This document shows positions 25,092 to 34,772 of a stretch of 64,000 bases of DNA, piece by piece. The notes beneath the pieces are model-generated. The model was not told the origin of the DNA. It saw nothing but the letters and a program-made list of their open reading frames with translations, and made no database searches. Numbering within the stretch: position 1 is the stretch's first letter; each line of letters opens with the position of its first letter. This stretch comes from Gordonia aichiensis NBRC 108223 (GTDB lineage Bacteria > Actinomycetota > Actinomycetes > Mycobacteriales > Mycobacteriaceae): contig NZ_BANR01000004.1 of NCBI RefSeq assembly GCF_000332975.1, positions 248,001-312,000 on the forward strand, written 5' to 3'. The position numbers and the translations under genes are program-made.

Positions 25092-26294
25092 TTACGCTCC
25101 TGCCGGCTCACGCAGCGGGCAGTGCGTGTGCGAGTAGATCGTCGGCATGCACAGGTTGCAGTGCGTGCACTGTGAGCGGACCGCGGGATCGTCGGCGATC
25201 CGCAGCGGCAGGTCGGGCTCGCGCAGGAGCGCGCGGCCCATCGCGAGGAAGTCGAAGCCCTCATCCAGTGCCGCCTCCATCGTCTGGCGATCGGTGATGC
25301 CACCGAGCAGGATGATGGGTAGGTCGACGCTCTCACGCAGCCTGCGGGCCAATGGCATGAGATAGCCCGGCCGGTAGTCGTAGTGCTTCAGGAAGAACGG
25401 ACCGGCGGCCTTCAGACCCCAGTGCATCGCGCCATGGAAGGCGTCGGCAAACGCGTCGCGCGGTGCATCGCCGTGGAAGAGGTACATCGGGTTCAGCAGT
25501 GAGCTGCCCGCCGTCGGCTCGATCGCGTCGAGGTGGCCATCGGCGTCGAGGAGCCGGGCGACCTCACACGCCTCGTCGACGTCGAATCCGCGCAGGCGCC
25601 CGATGCCGCCGACCCCGTCGTACATGTTCAACTTGACCCAGACCGCCGCTGAGTCGCCGACCTCCTCGCGCACGGACTCGACGACCTCTCGTGCGAGACG
25701 GGCCCGATTGACCAGCGAACCGCCGTAGCCGTCACGCCGATGGTTCAGCAGTGGTGAGAGGAAACAACTGATCAGATAGTTGTGACCACAATGGATTTCG
25801 AGGCCATCGAATCCCGAATCGACAGCGATACGCGCCGCCAGACGAAACGTCGTCCGGAGCTCGGCTATCTCGTCGACCGAGACCTTGCGGGTGAGTGACA
25901 TCCCCATGGGCGCCGGAATGCGCGACGGACCGAGCGCCTGCGCACGATTCGACACCGAGTTCGCCACCGGGCCCGCATGACCGAGTTGCGCCGCGGCGAG
26001 CGCGCCCTCGGAATGGATCGCATCGGTGAGTCGACGAAGCCCCGGTGCGGCGTCGGGACGCATCCAGATCTGGTGCCGATCGGTGCGACCCTCGGGACTG
26101 ACCGCGCAGTACGCGACGGTGCTCATCGCGACACCGCCCGCAGCAACCTCCCGATGGAACTCGATGAGTTCGTCGGTGACCAGCGCGTCGGGGGTAGCTC
26201 CCTCGAACGTTGCGCACTTGATGAGTCGGTTCCGCAGGGTGAGGGGTCCCAGTCGCGCCGGTGCGAAGGGGTCTGTACTCGACGATGGGGTCAC
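25092..26294 (-). CDS. NADH:flavin oxidoreductase (old yellow enzyme family)
   Basis: A 400-residue FMN-dependent TIM-barrel oxidoreductase. It begins with the [20 protein letters not shown] block; the active-site pair is in [17 protein letters not shown], and [17 protein letters not shown] follows, as in the old yellow enzyme family. The phosphate-binding end is [12 protein letters not shown] ... [16 protein letters not shown]-terminal [10 protein letters not shown] motif has the spacing seen in the longer 2,4-dienoyl-CoA reductase branch, but the protein stops there without the additional domain. Likely reaction: reduction of an activated C=C bond. The start is GTG 26294 or TTG 26306; the gene ends 6 bp from the convergent UvrA-like gene. 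Confidence 0.85.
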   Translation of the reverse strand: MTPSSSTDPFAPARLGPLTLRNRLIKCATFEGATPDALVTDELIEFHREVAAGGVAMSTVAYCAVSPEGRTDRHQIWMRPDAAPGLRRLTDAIHSEGALAAAQLGHAGPVANSVSNRAQALGPSRIPAPMGMSLTRKVSVDEIAELRTTFRLAARIAVDSGFDGLEIHCGHNYLISCFLSPLLNHRRDGYGGSLVNRARLAREVVESVREEVGDSAAVWVKLNMYDGVGGIGRLRGFDVDEACEVARLLDADGHLDAIEPTAGSSLLNPMYLFHGDAPRDAFADAFHGAMHWGLKAAGPFFLKHYDYRPGYLMPLARRLRESVDLPIILLGGITDRQTMEAALDEGFDFLAMGRALLREPDLPLRIADDPAVRSQCTHCNLCMPTIYSHTHCPLREPAGA

Positions 26295-26422
26295 ACCGCG
26301 ATTCAAACACCGGGTGCGGCGGCTCCGCGCAGGATTCGCGGAGAAGCGCAGACGTGGGCGATTACCGGCCAGTACGGGGGACGTTCTGCGCGCACGATCA
26401 CCAGCGTCGTAGGCTGGCAGTC

Positions 26423-27808
26423 GTGGCTGATCACTTTGAAACAGTTGTCCTGGGAGCAGGTCCAGGTGGGTACGTGGCCGCGATCCGGTCCGCCCAGTTG
26501 GGCATGAACACCGCCATCATCGAAGAGAAGTACTGGGGTGGCGTGTGTCTCAATGTCGGATGTATTCCGTCCAAGGCGCTGCTGCGCAACGCCGAACTCG
26601 CGCACATCTTCAACCATGAGTCGAAGACGTTCGGGATGTCCGGAGACGTGACCTTCGACTTCGGGTCGGCATTCGACCGCAGTCGCAGCGTCGCCGACGC
26701 AAGCGCCAAGGGCGTGCACTACCTGAACAAGAAGAACAAGATCACCGAGATCGAGGGCTTCGGGACCTTCGTCGACGCCAAGACCATCAAGGTCGGCGAC
26801 CGCGAGATCACCTTCGACAACGTCATCATCGACACCGGGTCGGTGGTCAAGCTGCTGCCCGGCGTCGAACTCTCCGACAACGTGGTCACCTACGAGACCC
26901 AGATCCTCACCCGCGATCTGCCGGGCTCGATCGTCATCGTGGGTGCGGGCGCGATCGGCATGGAGTTCGGCTACCTCCTCGCCAACTACGGCGTCGACGT
27001 GACGATCATCGAGTTCCTCGACCGCGTACTGCCCAACGAGGACGTCGATGTGTCGAAGGAGATCGCCAAGCAGTACAAGAAGCTCGGCGTGAAGGTACTC
27101 ACGTCCACCGGCGTGCAAACGGTCACCGACAACGGCAACGACGTCACCGTCACCTACAAGGACGCCAAGGGTAACGACGGCGAGGTCACCGTCGACCGCG
27201 TCCTCATGTCCGTCGGCTTCGCGCCGCGTGTCGAGGGCTTCGGCCTCGAGAACACCGGAGTCGAACTCACCGATCGCGGTGCCATCGCGATCGACGACTT
27301 CATGCGGACCAACGTCGACGGCATCTACGCGATCGGCGACGTCACCGCGAAGCTGCAACTCGCACATGTCGCCGAGGCGCAGGGCGTCGTTGCGGCAGAA
27401 ACCATCGCGGGTGCGGAGACCATGACGCTCGGCGACTACCGCTTCATGCCGCGCGCCACGTTCTGCCAGCCGCAGGTCGCCTCCTTCGGACTCACCGAAG
27501 CGCAGGCCAAGGACGCAGGGTTCAACGTCAAGGCCACCACCTTCCCGTTCAGTGCGAACGGCAAGGCGCGCGGCATGGGCGAGACGGCCGGCTTCGTCAA
27601 GCTCCTCACCAACGCCGACACCGACGAGTTGCTCGGCGCACATCTGGTGGGCGACAACGTCTCCGAAATGCTTCCGGAGCTGACGCTCGCGCAGAAGTGG
27701 GACCTCACCGCCAAGGAGCTCGCCCGCAACGTGCACACCCACCCGACCATGAGCGAAGCCATGCAAGAAACGTTCCATGGCGCGATCGGGCACATGATCA
27801 ACTTGTAG
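26423..27808 (+). CDS. lpdA: Dihydrolipoamide dehydrogenase
   Basis: A 461-residue FAD flavoprotein (E3) that reoxidises lipoamide in the pyruvate and 2-oxoglutarate dehydrogenase complexes. The FAD-binding [10 protein letters not shown] is at residues 11-20, the redox-active disulfide is [10 protein letters not shown] (Cys42, Cys47), the NAD-binding [10 protein letters not shown] lies mid-protein, and the C-terminal active-site His/Glu pair is in [12 protein letters not shown]. All elements are intact. The GTG start has a TAGGCT hexamer just upstream and no ribosome-binding site, consistent with a leaderless mRNA. The gene is monocistronic here, as is usual for lpd in this group. Confidence 0.95.
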   Translation: MADHFETVVLGAGPGGYVAAIRSAQLGMNTAIIEEKYWGGVCLNVGCIPSKALLRNAELAHIFNHESKTFGMSGDVTFDFGSAFDRSRSVADASAKGVHYLNKKNKITEIEGFGTFVDAKTIKVGDREITFDNVIIDTGSVVKLLPGVELSDNVVTYETQILTRDLPGSIVIVGAGAIGMEFGYLLANYGVDVTIIEFLDRVLPNEDVDVSKEIAKQYKKLGVKVLTSTGVQTVTDNGNDVTVTYKDAKGNDGEVTVDRVLMSVGFAPRVEGFGLENTGVELTDRGAIAIDDFMRTNVDGIYAIGDVTAKLQLAHVAEAQGVVAAETIAGAETMTLGDYRFMPRATFCQPQVASFGLTEAQAKDAGFNVKATTFPFSANGKARGMGETAGFVKLLTNADTDELLGAHLVGDNVSEMLPELTLAQKWDLTAKELARNVHTHPTMSEAMQETFHGAIGHMINL

Positions 27809-27814
27809 AGCCCG

Positions 27815-28669
27815 TCAGGGCACGATGATCAGGGGGCAGCGCGTGGAGAACAGTGCGCCCTGGCTCGTGGAGCCGAGGAGTAGTCCGGTGAAGCCGCCGC
27901 GGCCGCGGCTGCCGACAATCACCAGATCGGAATCCTCGGAGGCCTTGGCCAACGCAGCGACCGGAGCGTCGTCGACGACCTGCGTCGTGACCCGCAATCG
28001 GGGGAGACGTCGCGTGATCGCGTTGACAGGTATGGCCAGTGCACTCTCGATCTCACGCTCGGCAGCGGCGAAAGCCTTGTCCGACTGCTGGAATCCCGAC
28101 GAGTTCCACGCGGAGATGACGACGAGCTGCGCGGCTCGATCGGTTGCTTCGTGTGCTGCCCAGTCGAGGGCCTCCAACGACTCGGGCGAACCGTCGACAC
28201 CCACCGTCACCCGACCGGTTGGTCGTGCCTGCTCGCCGGCGTCCCGGATGACCGCGAGCGGGCACACGGAGTGGGAGGCAAGCGCGGTCGCGACAGAACC
28301 CACGAGCGCGGCGGTGAGCCTCCCGGTTCCCGTCGCCCCGACCACGACCATCGACGACGAGCGCGACCGGGACAACAGAGCACTGCGCGCTGAGTCGACG
28401 ACGATATGGGTACGGGGCTCGATGTCGGGGCTCTCGACTTTCGCGGTCTGCACCGCTGTCTCCACCGCTGCTTTCGCGTACATCCGTGCGGCGTCGAAGT
28501 ACACCTCCGGCACGGCATAGTCGATGAGTGGGGGCGCCGCGGTTTCCAGCGCGAACACGATGTCGAGAGTGGTCTGATGAATCGTCGCGGCGTGTGCTGC
28601 CCAGCTGACCGCGCCCAGTGCATTCGATGAACCGTCGATGCCTACGGTTATTGCTTCGGAATACCTCAT
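27815..28669 (-). CDS. Tandem universal stress protein
   Basis: A 284-residue protein of two UspA domains (about 1-140 and 150-284). Each opens with the typical strand (TVGIDGSSNALGAVSWAA and TVGVDGSPESLEALDWAA) and each has an ATP-binding G-x2-G-x9-G(S/T) loop (GATGTGRLTAALVGS and GSRGRGGFTGLLLGS). The layout is that of the mycobacterial tandem Usp proteins that bind ATP and are induced under hypoxia or nitric oxide stress. No convincing DosR box was found upstream, so regulation here is open. The gene is convergent with lpdA, 6 bp apart. Confidence 0.93.
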   Translation of the reverse strand: MRYSEAITVGIDGSSNALGAVSWAAHAATIHQTTLDIVFALETAAPPLIDYAVPEVYFDAARMYAKAAVETAVQTAKVESPDIEPRTHIVVDSARSALLSRSRSSSMVVVGATGTGRLTAALVGSVATALASHSVCPLAVIRDAGEQARPTGRVTVGVDGSPESLEALDWAAHEATDRAAQLVVISAWNSSGFQQSDKAFAAAEREIESALAIPVNAITRRLPRLRVTTQVVDDAPVAALAKASEDSDLVIVGSRGRGGFTGLLLGSTSQGALFSTRCPLIIVP

Positions 28670-28768
28670 GGATCGAGTCTGCGCCGTCCGTGGCCTGCGG
28701 TAACGGGGCTTAGGGCCTATCCGTGCGGGGTCTGTGTCCTCACCGGGAGCACTCTCCCGGCCGACACG

Positions 28769-29803
28769 TCATTTCTTGGTGGCCTGCGACTTCTCCGCAT
28801 CGTCGAGTTGCTTGAGCAGTCCGAACGAGAGGAACGTCATCGGACCGTGGTCCTCGAAGTCGCCCGCGACATCGCCTGCGATTCCGCCTTCGAGGGCGAG
28901 CTTGCTCGTCAACTCCAGCTTCAGTTGAGGTGCGCCCTCGCTGAGATTCAGACGATCGAGATCGGCCCACACGATGTTCGGCCGCGTCGTCGACTCGAAC
29001 ACATAGCGCTTGTTTGTCAGGTCGAGAACGACCTGCCAGATCGTCTGCGAGGCATCGGGTTTGCCCGGATCGGGGATGCGGAACGGCTGGGCGGCGTTGC
29101 GGATCACGCTGAACATGCTTGCCACCGACTCGAGTTGCGAACTCGGCTTCGGCAGGCGTGACGAGTAGTAGGCGGCACGCGCGAAGCGGTGTTCGGCCAG
29201 GGTATCGCCCGGCAGGGTTTGGTCGCCGCCGAGGCCCTCCCATTGCTTGAGCAACTCGATCTGCTGGTCGTAGGTGGGTGAATTGGTCATCACGTGATAC
29301 TGCTTGCTGTGATAGACGTGCGGCTTCCCATCGAGATACTCGATGATCGCCGAGTCGCCCGACGCATCGTCGAGCGCGAGGTGGATGGTCGGGGGTGTGC
29401 CTCCCGTGGGATCGGGCATCTGGATGACCTGGACGTCGGTCTTCTCGATCCACCCCACCGCATCTGCCACGGTGGCGAAGTTGTCGAGGAAGTACTGCAG
29501 CCAGATCGCCTGGCTCAGCGCAGGGCGTGACTCGTCGTACTCGCCGTAGGTGGATTCGGCCAGCCACAGCACGTGACCGGCGAGGCCCGCCTCGTTGAGG
29601 CCGTCCACCGAGATGATGTCGAACGCGGTCGCGATGATGCTGCCGTACTTCGACGTCCAGGTGAGTTGGCCCTTGACGCCGTCGTCGCGTGTGATCCCGC
29701 GGGGCTGTGTCCACAGGTTGGTCCTCAGATCCCTGTGGAAGTCCATGTTGCGGCCCACGACCACCGCTCCGTTGGCGTCCGGCCAGATAACGCGTGTGCA
29801 CAT
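28769..29803 (-). CDS. Linear amide C-N hydrolase (choloylglycine hydrolase family)
   Basis: A 344-residue Ntn hydrolase of the bile-salt-hydrolase/penicillin V acylase superfamily. I chose the ATG at 29803 because the next codon is Cys: after Met removal Cys becomes the N-terminal nucleophile, and GAGGAA is 7 bp upstream. Family landmarks follow: TRVIWPDANGAVVVGRNMDFH, then GLNEAGLAGHVLWLAES and the Asn/Arg region near the C-terminus. A longer reading frame would bury the Cys and is rejected. No signal peptide is present, so the enzyme is cytoplasmic. Substrates in related actinobacteria include acyl-homoserine lactones and penicillin V; which applies here is unknown. Confidence 0.87.
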   Translation of the reverse strand: MCTRVIWPDANGAVVVGRNMDFHRDLRTNLWTQPRGITRDDGVKGQLTWTSKYGSIIATAFDIISVDGLNEAGLAGHVLWLAESTYGEYDESRPALSQAIWLQYFLDNFATVADAVGWIEKTDVQVIQMPDPTGGTPPTIHLALDDASGDSAIIEYLDGKPHVYHSKQYHVMTNSPTYDQQIELLKQWEGLGGDQTLPGDTLAEHRFARAAYYSSRLPKPSSQLESVASMFSVIRNAAQPFRIPDPGKPDASQTIWQVVLDLTNKRYVFESTTRPNIVWADLDRLNLSEGAPQLKLELTSKLALEGGIAGDVAGDFEDHGPMTFLSFGLLKQLDDAEKSQATKK

Positions 29804-30080
29804 AGGGGGTTCCTCGGTTTTCAGATTGTGGGTGTTCTCAGGCACCGGTCCGGCGGCGTGCGGCCCGCTTTACCTCCGACTTCTGACACTAGGCCCGGGT
29901 GCGCAGGTCAGAGTGCTTTTGGTGTCCGTGGGGACTGATATGTCTCAGATCCGCGGCTTTGGTCGCACAGGATCGCGCTCGGAGCCGCTCGATCGGTGGT
30001 GACCAGTGCACGATAAGAACAGCGGCCGACACTGACAGGGGCGAGGACTAGAGTCGACCTGCTCGACCAAGGAGAACTCG

Positions 30081-30965
30081 ATGGGCACCACAGAACTGAC
30101 GCGGTCCTGGACTCCGCCGTCGCCCGTCGACATCCGTGCCACCCTGGGCCTGCACCGACGGGGCAGCGGCGACCCGGCGTTTCGATACGCGCCGGACGGG
30201 TCGATCTGGCGCGTCGTCCACACTCCGGACGGCCCGGGAACACTGGCGGTCGCCGCCGACGGCTCCGCCATCCGCGGCCGCGCATGGGGGCCGGGCGCAC
30301 CATGGTTGCTCGAGCAGATGCCCGACATGCTCGGCGCAGCCGACGACCCTGCCGCCCTGGTGCCGCGAGATGACGTCGTCGCCCGGTTGGTCGAGGCGTC
30401 GGCCGGTCTGCGTATCGGTCGCACGGGCCGCGTGTGGGAGGCACTCGTCCCTGCGATCCTCGAGCAGAAGGTTGTGGGGACCGAGGCGTGGAGGGCGTGG
30501 CGTCACGTTCTGCGCCGCTTCGGTGAACCTGCGCCCGGTCCGGTTCCCCGCGACATGCGCGTACCACCAGCACAACAGGAGTGGGCAACGATCCCCGTGT
30601 GGGAGTGGCACCGTAGCGGTGCCGAGCCCGTGCGGATGCGCACCATCCGGGGCGCGACGGCGATGGACGTCGAACGCCACCCGGACAAGCTGGACGTGCT
30701 CCGCGGTGTCGGGCCGTGGACGATGGCCGAGACCCGTGCCCGAGCGGTCGGTGATCCCAACTGCGTGCCGGTCGGCGACTATCACATCCCCGCTCTGATC
30801 GGCCATACATTCATCGGGCAGGCCGTCGACGACGATGGAATGTTGGAGCTGTTGGAACCCTATGCGGGACAACGCTATCGAATCGTGCGTATGGCAGAAC
30901 TGCACGGCACGTGGGCGCCGCGACGAGGGCACAAGATGTCGGTACGCGACTACCGCAGACTGTAG
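30081..30965 (+). CDS. HhH-GPD DNA glycosylase (AlkA-like)
   Basis: A 294-residue base-excision enzyme. The helix-hairpin-helix is LRGVGPWTMAETRARAVG (about 207-224) and the catalytic Asp is Asp233 in PVGDYHIP, the AlkA/3-methyladenine glycosylase II arrangement. The N-terminal part lacks the methyl-accepting Cys domain of Ada-AlkA fusions. The start ATG has AAGGAG 6 bp upstream. It should remove alkylated purines from DNA. The 277-bp gap between it and the divergent amide hydrolase holds its promoter but no other feature I recognise. Confidence 0.85.
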   Translation: MGTTELTRSWTPPSPVDIRATLGLHRRGSGDPAFRYAPDGSIWRVVHTPDGPGTLAVAADGSAIRGRAWGPGAPWLLEQMPDMLGAADDPAALVPRDDVVARLVEASAGLRIGRTGRVWEALVPAILEQKVVGTEAWRAWRHVLRRFGEPAPGPVPRDMRVPPAQQEWATIPVWEWHRSGAEPVRMRTIRGATAMDVERHPDKLDVLRGVGPWTMAETRARAVGDPNCVPVGDYHIPALIGHTFIGQAVDDDGMLELLEPYAGQRYRIVRMAELHGTWAPRRGHKMSVRDYRRL

Positions 30966-30975
30966 CGCCAGGAGT

Positions 30976-31536
30976 TCAGACCCGCGTGTCGCGCTGGATG
31001 CGCAGGGTGTGGATGGTGGTGGCAAGTGAGTCGTACTGCTGCGCGAGAAGGACGAACGCGATGACACGACGGTCGTCGAGGTGTCGGCGCAGCGAGGCCC
31101 AGGTGGTGTCGCTGATGTCCCCGTCGGTGATCAGCTCGTCGACGGCGTGCAGTATCCACTTCTGCCGGTCGCCCCACCCGGCCTCCGGTCCGACGAGGAT
31201 CCGCGCGAACTCGTCATCGTCGATCCCTGCTCGCTTCCCGAGTCGACGATGATGGTCGAGTTCGTACTCGCTACCACGCAGGTGCGCGACGCGGATGATG
31301 ATCATCTCCGACTCGCGGCGCGACAGCGAGCCGAACGGCATCAGTCTGCTCGAGTAGTAGAGCCAGGCGCGGAACAGCCCGCGCGTACGTCCCAGCGTGG
31401 AGAAGATGTGCGCGTCCCGGACGCCGATGGCGCGGGCCGCGCCCCTCGCGAAGACCCAGTTGATGAGCCCGAGGTCGCTCAGTGTGCCCGGAGCAACACG
31501 CGGACCGGCTGCTGCGTCGCCTTCGCTAGTCGTCAT
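30976..31536 (-). CDS. Carboxymuconolactone decarboxylase/AhpD-like protein
   Basis: A 186-residue all-helical protein of the AhpD/CMD fold. The core is RESEMIIIRVAHLRGSEYELDHHRRLG, where Ser-Glu-Tyr-Glu and the His pair occupy the positions of the CxxC and proton relay of AhpD. With both cysteines replaced, thiol peroxidase activity is unlikely; this Ser-type subgroup is common in actinobacteria and uncharacterised. The gene is divergent from the MaoC-type hydratase with a 13-bp palindrome between their start codons. Confidence 0.82.
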   Translation of the reverse strand: MTTSEGDAAAGPRVAPGTLSDLGLINWVFARGAARAIGVRDAHIFSTLGRTRGLFRAWLYYSSRLMPFGSLSRRESEMIIIRVAHLRGSEYELDHHRRLGKRAGIDDDEFARILVGPEAGWGDRQKWILHAVDELITDGDISDTTWASLRRHLDDRRVIAFVLLAQQYDSLATTIHTLRIQRDTRV

Positions 31537-31544
31537 GAACGCAA

Positions 31545-31557
31545 CGGTAGACTACCG
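31545..31557. promoter_or_regulatory. 13-bp palindrome CGGTAGACTACCG
   Basis: A perfect inverted repeat (CGGTAG-A-CTACCG) lies in the 26-bp gap between the divergent AhpD-like and MaoC starts. It contains TAGACT, a plausible -10 hexamer for the leaderless-looking MaoC gene, so a protein bound here would block transcription. Confidence 0.4.
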
Positions 31558-31562
31558 AGATC

Positions 31563-32030
31563 ATGACGGACATCACACCACGGACCTTCAACAGCATCTC
31601 CGAGCTCACCGCAGCGATCGGTGAAGACCTCGGCTACGGGGAGTGGCTGGAGGTCACACAGGATCGCATCGACGCCTTCGCCGACGCGACCGGTGATCAT
31701 CAGTGGATTCACGTCGACCCCGAGCGCGCGAAGAACGGGCCGTTCGGTAAGACGATCGCCCACGGTTACCTGACTCTGTCGCTGCTTCCTCTGTTGGCGG
31801 GCAACATCTTCACGGTGAACGGTCCCAAGTTGGTCATCAACTATGGGCTCAACAAGGTTCGCTTCCCGAGTCCTGTCACCGTCGGATCGCGTGTGCGCGC
31901 CAACGCCGAGATCGTGTCAATCGACGACAGCCCCGCAGGCGTCACGATGGTGGTGCGCAGCACGGTCCAGATCGATGGCGTCGAGAAGCCTGCCTGCGTG
32001 GCGGAAACCGTGCGGGTTCTCGTCTACTGA
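31563..32030 (+). CDS. MaoC-type (R)-enoyl-CoA hydratase
   Basis: A 155-residue single hotdog-fold hydratase. The R-hydratase motif is intact: FADATGDHQWIHVDPERA with catalytic Asp45 and His50, followed by FGKTIAHGYLTLSLLP. The expected reaction is hydration of trans-2-enoyl-CoA to (R)-3-hydroxyacyl-CoA. Similar mycobacterial proteins (HtdZ/Rv0130 type, from memory) have the same length. It may feed acyl-CoA turnover together with the nearby ramB/aceA/fadB2 genes, but it is transcribed from its own promoter and ends in a hairpin. Confidence 0.87.
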   Translation: MTDITPRTFNSISELTAAIGEDLGYGEWLEVTQDRIDAFADATGDHQWIHVDPERAKNGPFGKTIAHGYLTLSLLPLLAGNIFTVNGPKLVINYGLNKVRFPSPVTVGSRVRANAEIVSIDDSPAGVTMVVRSTVQIDGVEKPACVAETVRVLVY

Positions 32031-32035
32031 ATCGC

Positions 32036-32066
32036 GTCCGGGTAACCCCGGTCGTGCTACCCGGAC
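32036..32066. terminator. Hairpin after the MaoC gene
   Basis: GTCCGGGTA (32036-32044) pairs perfectly with TACCCGGAC (32058-32066) over 9 bp with a 13-nt loop, starting 6 nt after the MaoC stop. The following 205 bp up to the ramB stop contain no gene that I can support. Confidence 0.6.
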
Positions 32067-32271
32067 ATGGTCCAGACCGGGAGAGCGGAAGCACCCCCGA
32101 CGGCTGCTTCCCCTCTCCGCGCCCACCATAGGTTGCATCCTGATCATGTGACCCACAAATGGTCGAGAGTCGGCACCTGTGACATTCCTGTGATGCGCGA
32201 AGCTGGATTCGCCTCGAGTTCTCGGACCGGGCAGCTCGTGCTGCAGCGCAGCCGGCGTCGACGTCGGGGTC

Positions 32272-33693
32272 TCAGAGCGACATGTACGGCGACACGCTAC
32301 TGCGGTGGGAGTCGATGCGCAGGCTGGCGCCGAGCGGCGGGAAAGCGCGCTGTGCACAGTGTTGTCGCTCGCAGACGCGGCATCCCGCGCCGATCGGGGT
32401 GATTCGCGCCTGTGGTCCGATCTCGAGGCCGTCCGAATAGATGACACGCGCGGCGTGGCGCAGCTCGCAGCCGAGTCCGAGTGCGAATGTCTTGCCCGCC
32501 TGGCCGTATCGAACGGCGCGCCTCTCAACGGTACGTGCGACCCAGAAGTAGTCACGCCCGTCAGGCATCTCGGCGATCTGCGTGATGATCTTTCCCGGGT
32601 AGGCGAACGTCTCGTAGACGTTCCAGAGCGGGCACGTTCCGCCACTCGACGAGAAATGGAAGCCCGTGGCGGACTGCCGTTTCGACATGTTTCCCGCGCG
32701 ATCGACACGGACGAACGACCACGGGACGCCACGGAGATTGGGGCGCTGCAGGGTCGAGAGTCGGTGGCAGATGGTCTCATAGGAGACCGCGTAGAAGGCC
32801 GATAGGCGCTCGATATCGTAGCGGAAATCCTCTGCCGCTCCGTGGAATTGGGTGTAGGGCAGCAGGACGGCGGCGGCGAAGTAATTGGCCAGTCCGGTCT
32901 TGGCCAGTGCCTGCGCCTCGTCGTTGGTGAAATTCGCCTCGCCGACCAACTCTGTAAGGAGGTCGTCGAATTCGAGAAGAGCGAGTTCAGCGGCGAGTTT
33001 GAAGGCGCGTTGGCCGGCAGAGAGTGCGGCCGAGACCTCCAGGCGTCTTGTCGCGGGGTCGAACCGGTGGAGAAGGTAGTCGCCGAGGTCGACACGTGGG
33101 GCGATCGTGACGCCGTGAACGTGCTCGAGCCGGTCGGCGATCTCACGCCTGACGTCGCCCGAGTGCATACGCATGCGTGCGTTCAGCTCTTCGGCGACGA
33201 CGTCGAGTGCGTGAATGTAGTTGCGGCGCTGATAGAAGTAATCCCGCACCTCTTCGTGGGGTGCGGTGATCGATCCGCGCATGGCACGGTCGCTTCGTTC
33301 GTCGGTCGCCGCGGCGAGTTGGTCGATCGCGATCCGGTAGCGGCGATGAAGATTCACCATGGCCTGCGCCATGTCGGGGTGAGCCGAGACCATTGCCGCG
33401 AGCTCCTGCGGGTCCGCTGTCGTCGGAGCCGCCTCGATGTCGTCGTCGAGCAGCGCTTCCCGTAGCTCCGCGACGAGTCGGACGTCGTCCTGGGAGTCGA
33501 AGAACCCTCCGTCGACGCCGAACGCCTCGGTGATCCGAGCCAGCACGGATGCGGTGAGCGGTCGGGCGTCGTGCTCGATCTGGTTGAGATACGACGCCGA
33601 GATGTTGAGGGTCTGCGCCAGCGACACCTGTGACAGTCCACGCTCGGAGCGGAGCTGGCGTAGACGCGATCCGACATAGGCCTTGCTGTTCAT
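32272..33693 (-). CDS. ramB: RamB-type regulator of acetate/glyoxylate metabolism
   Basis: A 473-residue member of the short-chain fatty acyl regulator family. An XRE-type helix-turn-helix occupies about residues 7-62 (LRQLRSERGLSQVSLAQTLNI). It is followed by a long domain with the ImmA/IrrE-related part and a C-terminal DUF2083-type block with a CxxC pair (CRVCERQHCAQRAFP), probably a metal or redox site. RamB represses isocitrate lyase in corynebacteria and mycobacteria. Its gene lies beside aceA here, and RamB-like AATTTGCAAA sites sit in the aceA promoter, which supports the same role. Confidence 0.92.
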   Translation of the reverse strand: MNSKAYVGSRLRQLRSERGLSQVSLAQTLNISASYLNQIEHDARPLTASVLARITEAFGVDGGFFDSQDDVRLVAELREALLDDDIEAAPTTADPQELAAMVSAHPDMAQAMVNLHRRYRIAIDQLAAATDERSDRAMRGSITAPHEEVRDYFYQRRNYIHALDVVAEELNARMRMHSGDVRREIADRLEHVHGVTIAPRVDLGDYLLHRFDPATRRLEVSAALSAGQRAFKLAAELALLEFDDLLTELVGEANFTNDEAQALAKTGLANYFAAAVLLPYTQFHGAAEDFRYDIERLSAFYAVSYETICHRLSTLQRPNLRGVPWSFVRVDRAGNMSKRQSATGFHFSSSGGTCPLWNVYETFAYPGKIITQIAEMPDGRDYFWVARTVERRAVRYGQAGKTFALGLGCELRHAARVIYSDGLEIGPQARITPIGAGCRVCERQHCAQRAFPPLGASLRIDSHRSSVSPYMSL

Positions 33694-33757
33694 CTGTCAC
33701 CGCTGTTCATCTGTCGATCATCGGTCGTAGTTCATCTGGTGCCGGTAGAGGTGTGGC

Positions 33758-34555
33758 ATGACGTGCTCAGGGTACGGTGACCCGGTGCGTGGGCGGTGTG
33801 TTCGACGGTGGGTGGCGACGACGTCGCTCATCTGCGTCGGCGCGGTGATCGCAGGCTGTGGCGGCGACGACTCTGTCCCGACCGCCGCCGCCGTGGCGCC
33901 CGCCGATCTGCTGCTCCGCCCGGCACAGTTGCCCGATGGTTTCGCCACGACGCAACTGACCGTTTCCGATCTGGTGAAGTCCGACCGCGCGCAACTCGCC
34001 GCGGCTCGTGCTGACGATGTGGTGCCGCAGGAGTGTCGTCCGTCGGCGGACGCGGCGTTCATCGACAAGGTCGATGCGTCGAATTCGGCGGTGTTGGCGG
34101 CAGGCGCCGCGGACGTCGGACTCGTCGAGCTCGTGTCCACCGTGCGACGCGACATCGTCGACGACATCCGCACCAGAACGGGGCGGTGCACCAGTACCCG
34201 GACGACCGTGGCGGAGGGGGGACTCGCGGGCGCGAGCGTCACCACGGAGTCGACCGCACTGCCCGACCCGCCGGAGGTCGGTGACGGGCCGGGTCGCGGA
34301 CTCAGCGTCGAACGTGCCTTTCTCTCCCGATCAGACGTGTCGACGACGCTGTCGGACTCAACGGTCCGAAAGCAGGTCGGGTATGTCGGATACGCGCTGG
34401 TGAAGCGTCCCGGGGGCGCGGTGTTCACGGTCAGCCTCACGGTCAACGGGCCTGCGAGCCGCGCGCAGAATCCGCCTGCAGATCCCGTGGAGCCGATGGC
34501 GTCGTCGGCCTTTGTCGCTCTCTTCGGTGCTGCGCTGAAGGCGACGGCAAGGTGA
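33758..34555 (+). CDS. Putative lipoprotein, unknown function
   Basis: A 265-residue exported protein. The N-terminus is basic (RGRCVRRW), then hydrophobic (VATTSLICVGAVIAGC) with a lipobox VIAGC, so it should be a lipid-anchored surface protein. The mature part has no motif that I recognise, although its length, paired Cys residues (Cys in QECRPS and GRCTST) and VFTVSLTVNG strand resemble mycobacterial lipoproteins of unassigned function. The ATG at 33758 is used with AGAGGT about 7 bp upstream; GTG 33785 is an alternative. It lies between ramB and aceA and has no obvious metabolic link to them. Confidence 0.7.
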   Translation: MTCSGYGDPVRGRCVRRWVATTSLICVGAVIAGCGGDDSVPTAAAVAPADLLLRPAQLPDGFATTQLTVSDLVKSDRAQLAAARADDVVPQECRPSADAAFIDKVDASNSAVLAAGAADVGLVELVSTVRRDIVDDIRTRTGRCTSTRTTVAEGGLAGASVTTESTALPDPPEVGDGPGRGLSVERAFLSRSDVSTTLSDSTVRKQVGYVGYALVKRPGGAVFTVSLTVNGPASRAQNPPADPVEPMASSAFVALFGAALKATAR

Positions 34556-34697
34556 ACTCGATCCGTGGCGGAAGCGATGCGGATAGCGAACCGGGTGTGA
34601 AACACGACACATGTGTAGTGGCTGGGGGCGCGTCCCCGGCAGGCGACGTGATGCTCGGACCCGCACCGGTCGGTGATGAGATGCGTGGGAAAAACGC

Positions 34698-34715
34698 AGT
34701 ACGCGCGTACTTTTT
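34698..34715 (+). terminator. Palindrome with T-tract
   Basis: AGTACGCGCGTACT (34698-34711) is a perfect 14-bp palindrome followed by four more T residues. It lies 142 nt after the lipoprotein stop and could end that transcript before the aceA promoter. The stem is short once a loop is allowed. Confidence 0.4.
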
Positions 34716-34748
34716 AACGCCTCGCTGACGACTCTTCACATCTCCAGA

Positions 34749-34772
34749 TTCGCAAAATTTGCAAAACTTCGC
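34749..34772. promoter_or_regulatory. RamB-like operator upstream of aceA
   Basis: The segment contains GCAAAATTTGC, a perfect palindrome at 34752-34762, running into TTTGCAAAA (34758-34766). RamB sites described in corynebacteria have an AATTTGCAAA-like core. A second partial match, TTCGCAAA, is at 34870-34877. The ramB gene is the next regulator gene to the left. Confidence 0.65.

Noticed and set aside
26303..27793. 496-residue minus-strand frame over lpdA
   Set aside because: It is antisense to dihydrolipoamide dehydrogenase with intact active site; it has no recognisable domain.
28670..28768. DosR box upstream of the universal stress protein
   Set aside because: GGGGCTTAGGGCC-type sequence matches only about half of the 20-bp DosR consensus, too weak to call.
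32067..32402. 111-residue plus-strand frame after MaoC
   Set aside because: It lies downstream of the hairpin and runs antisense into ramB; it is Arg-rich with no domain.
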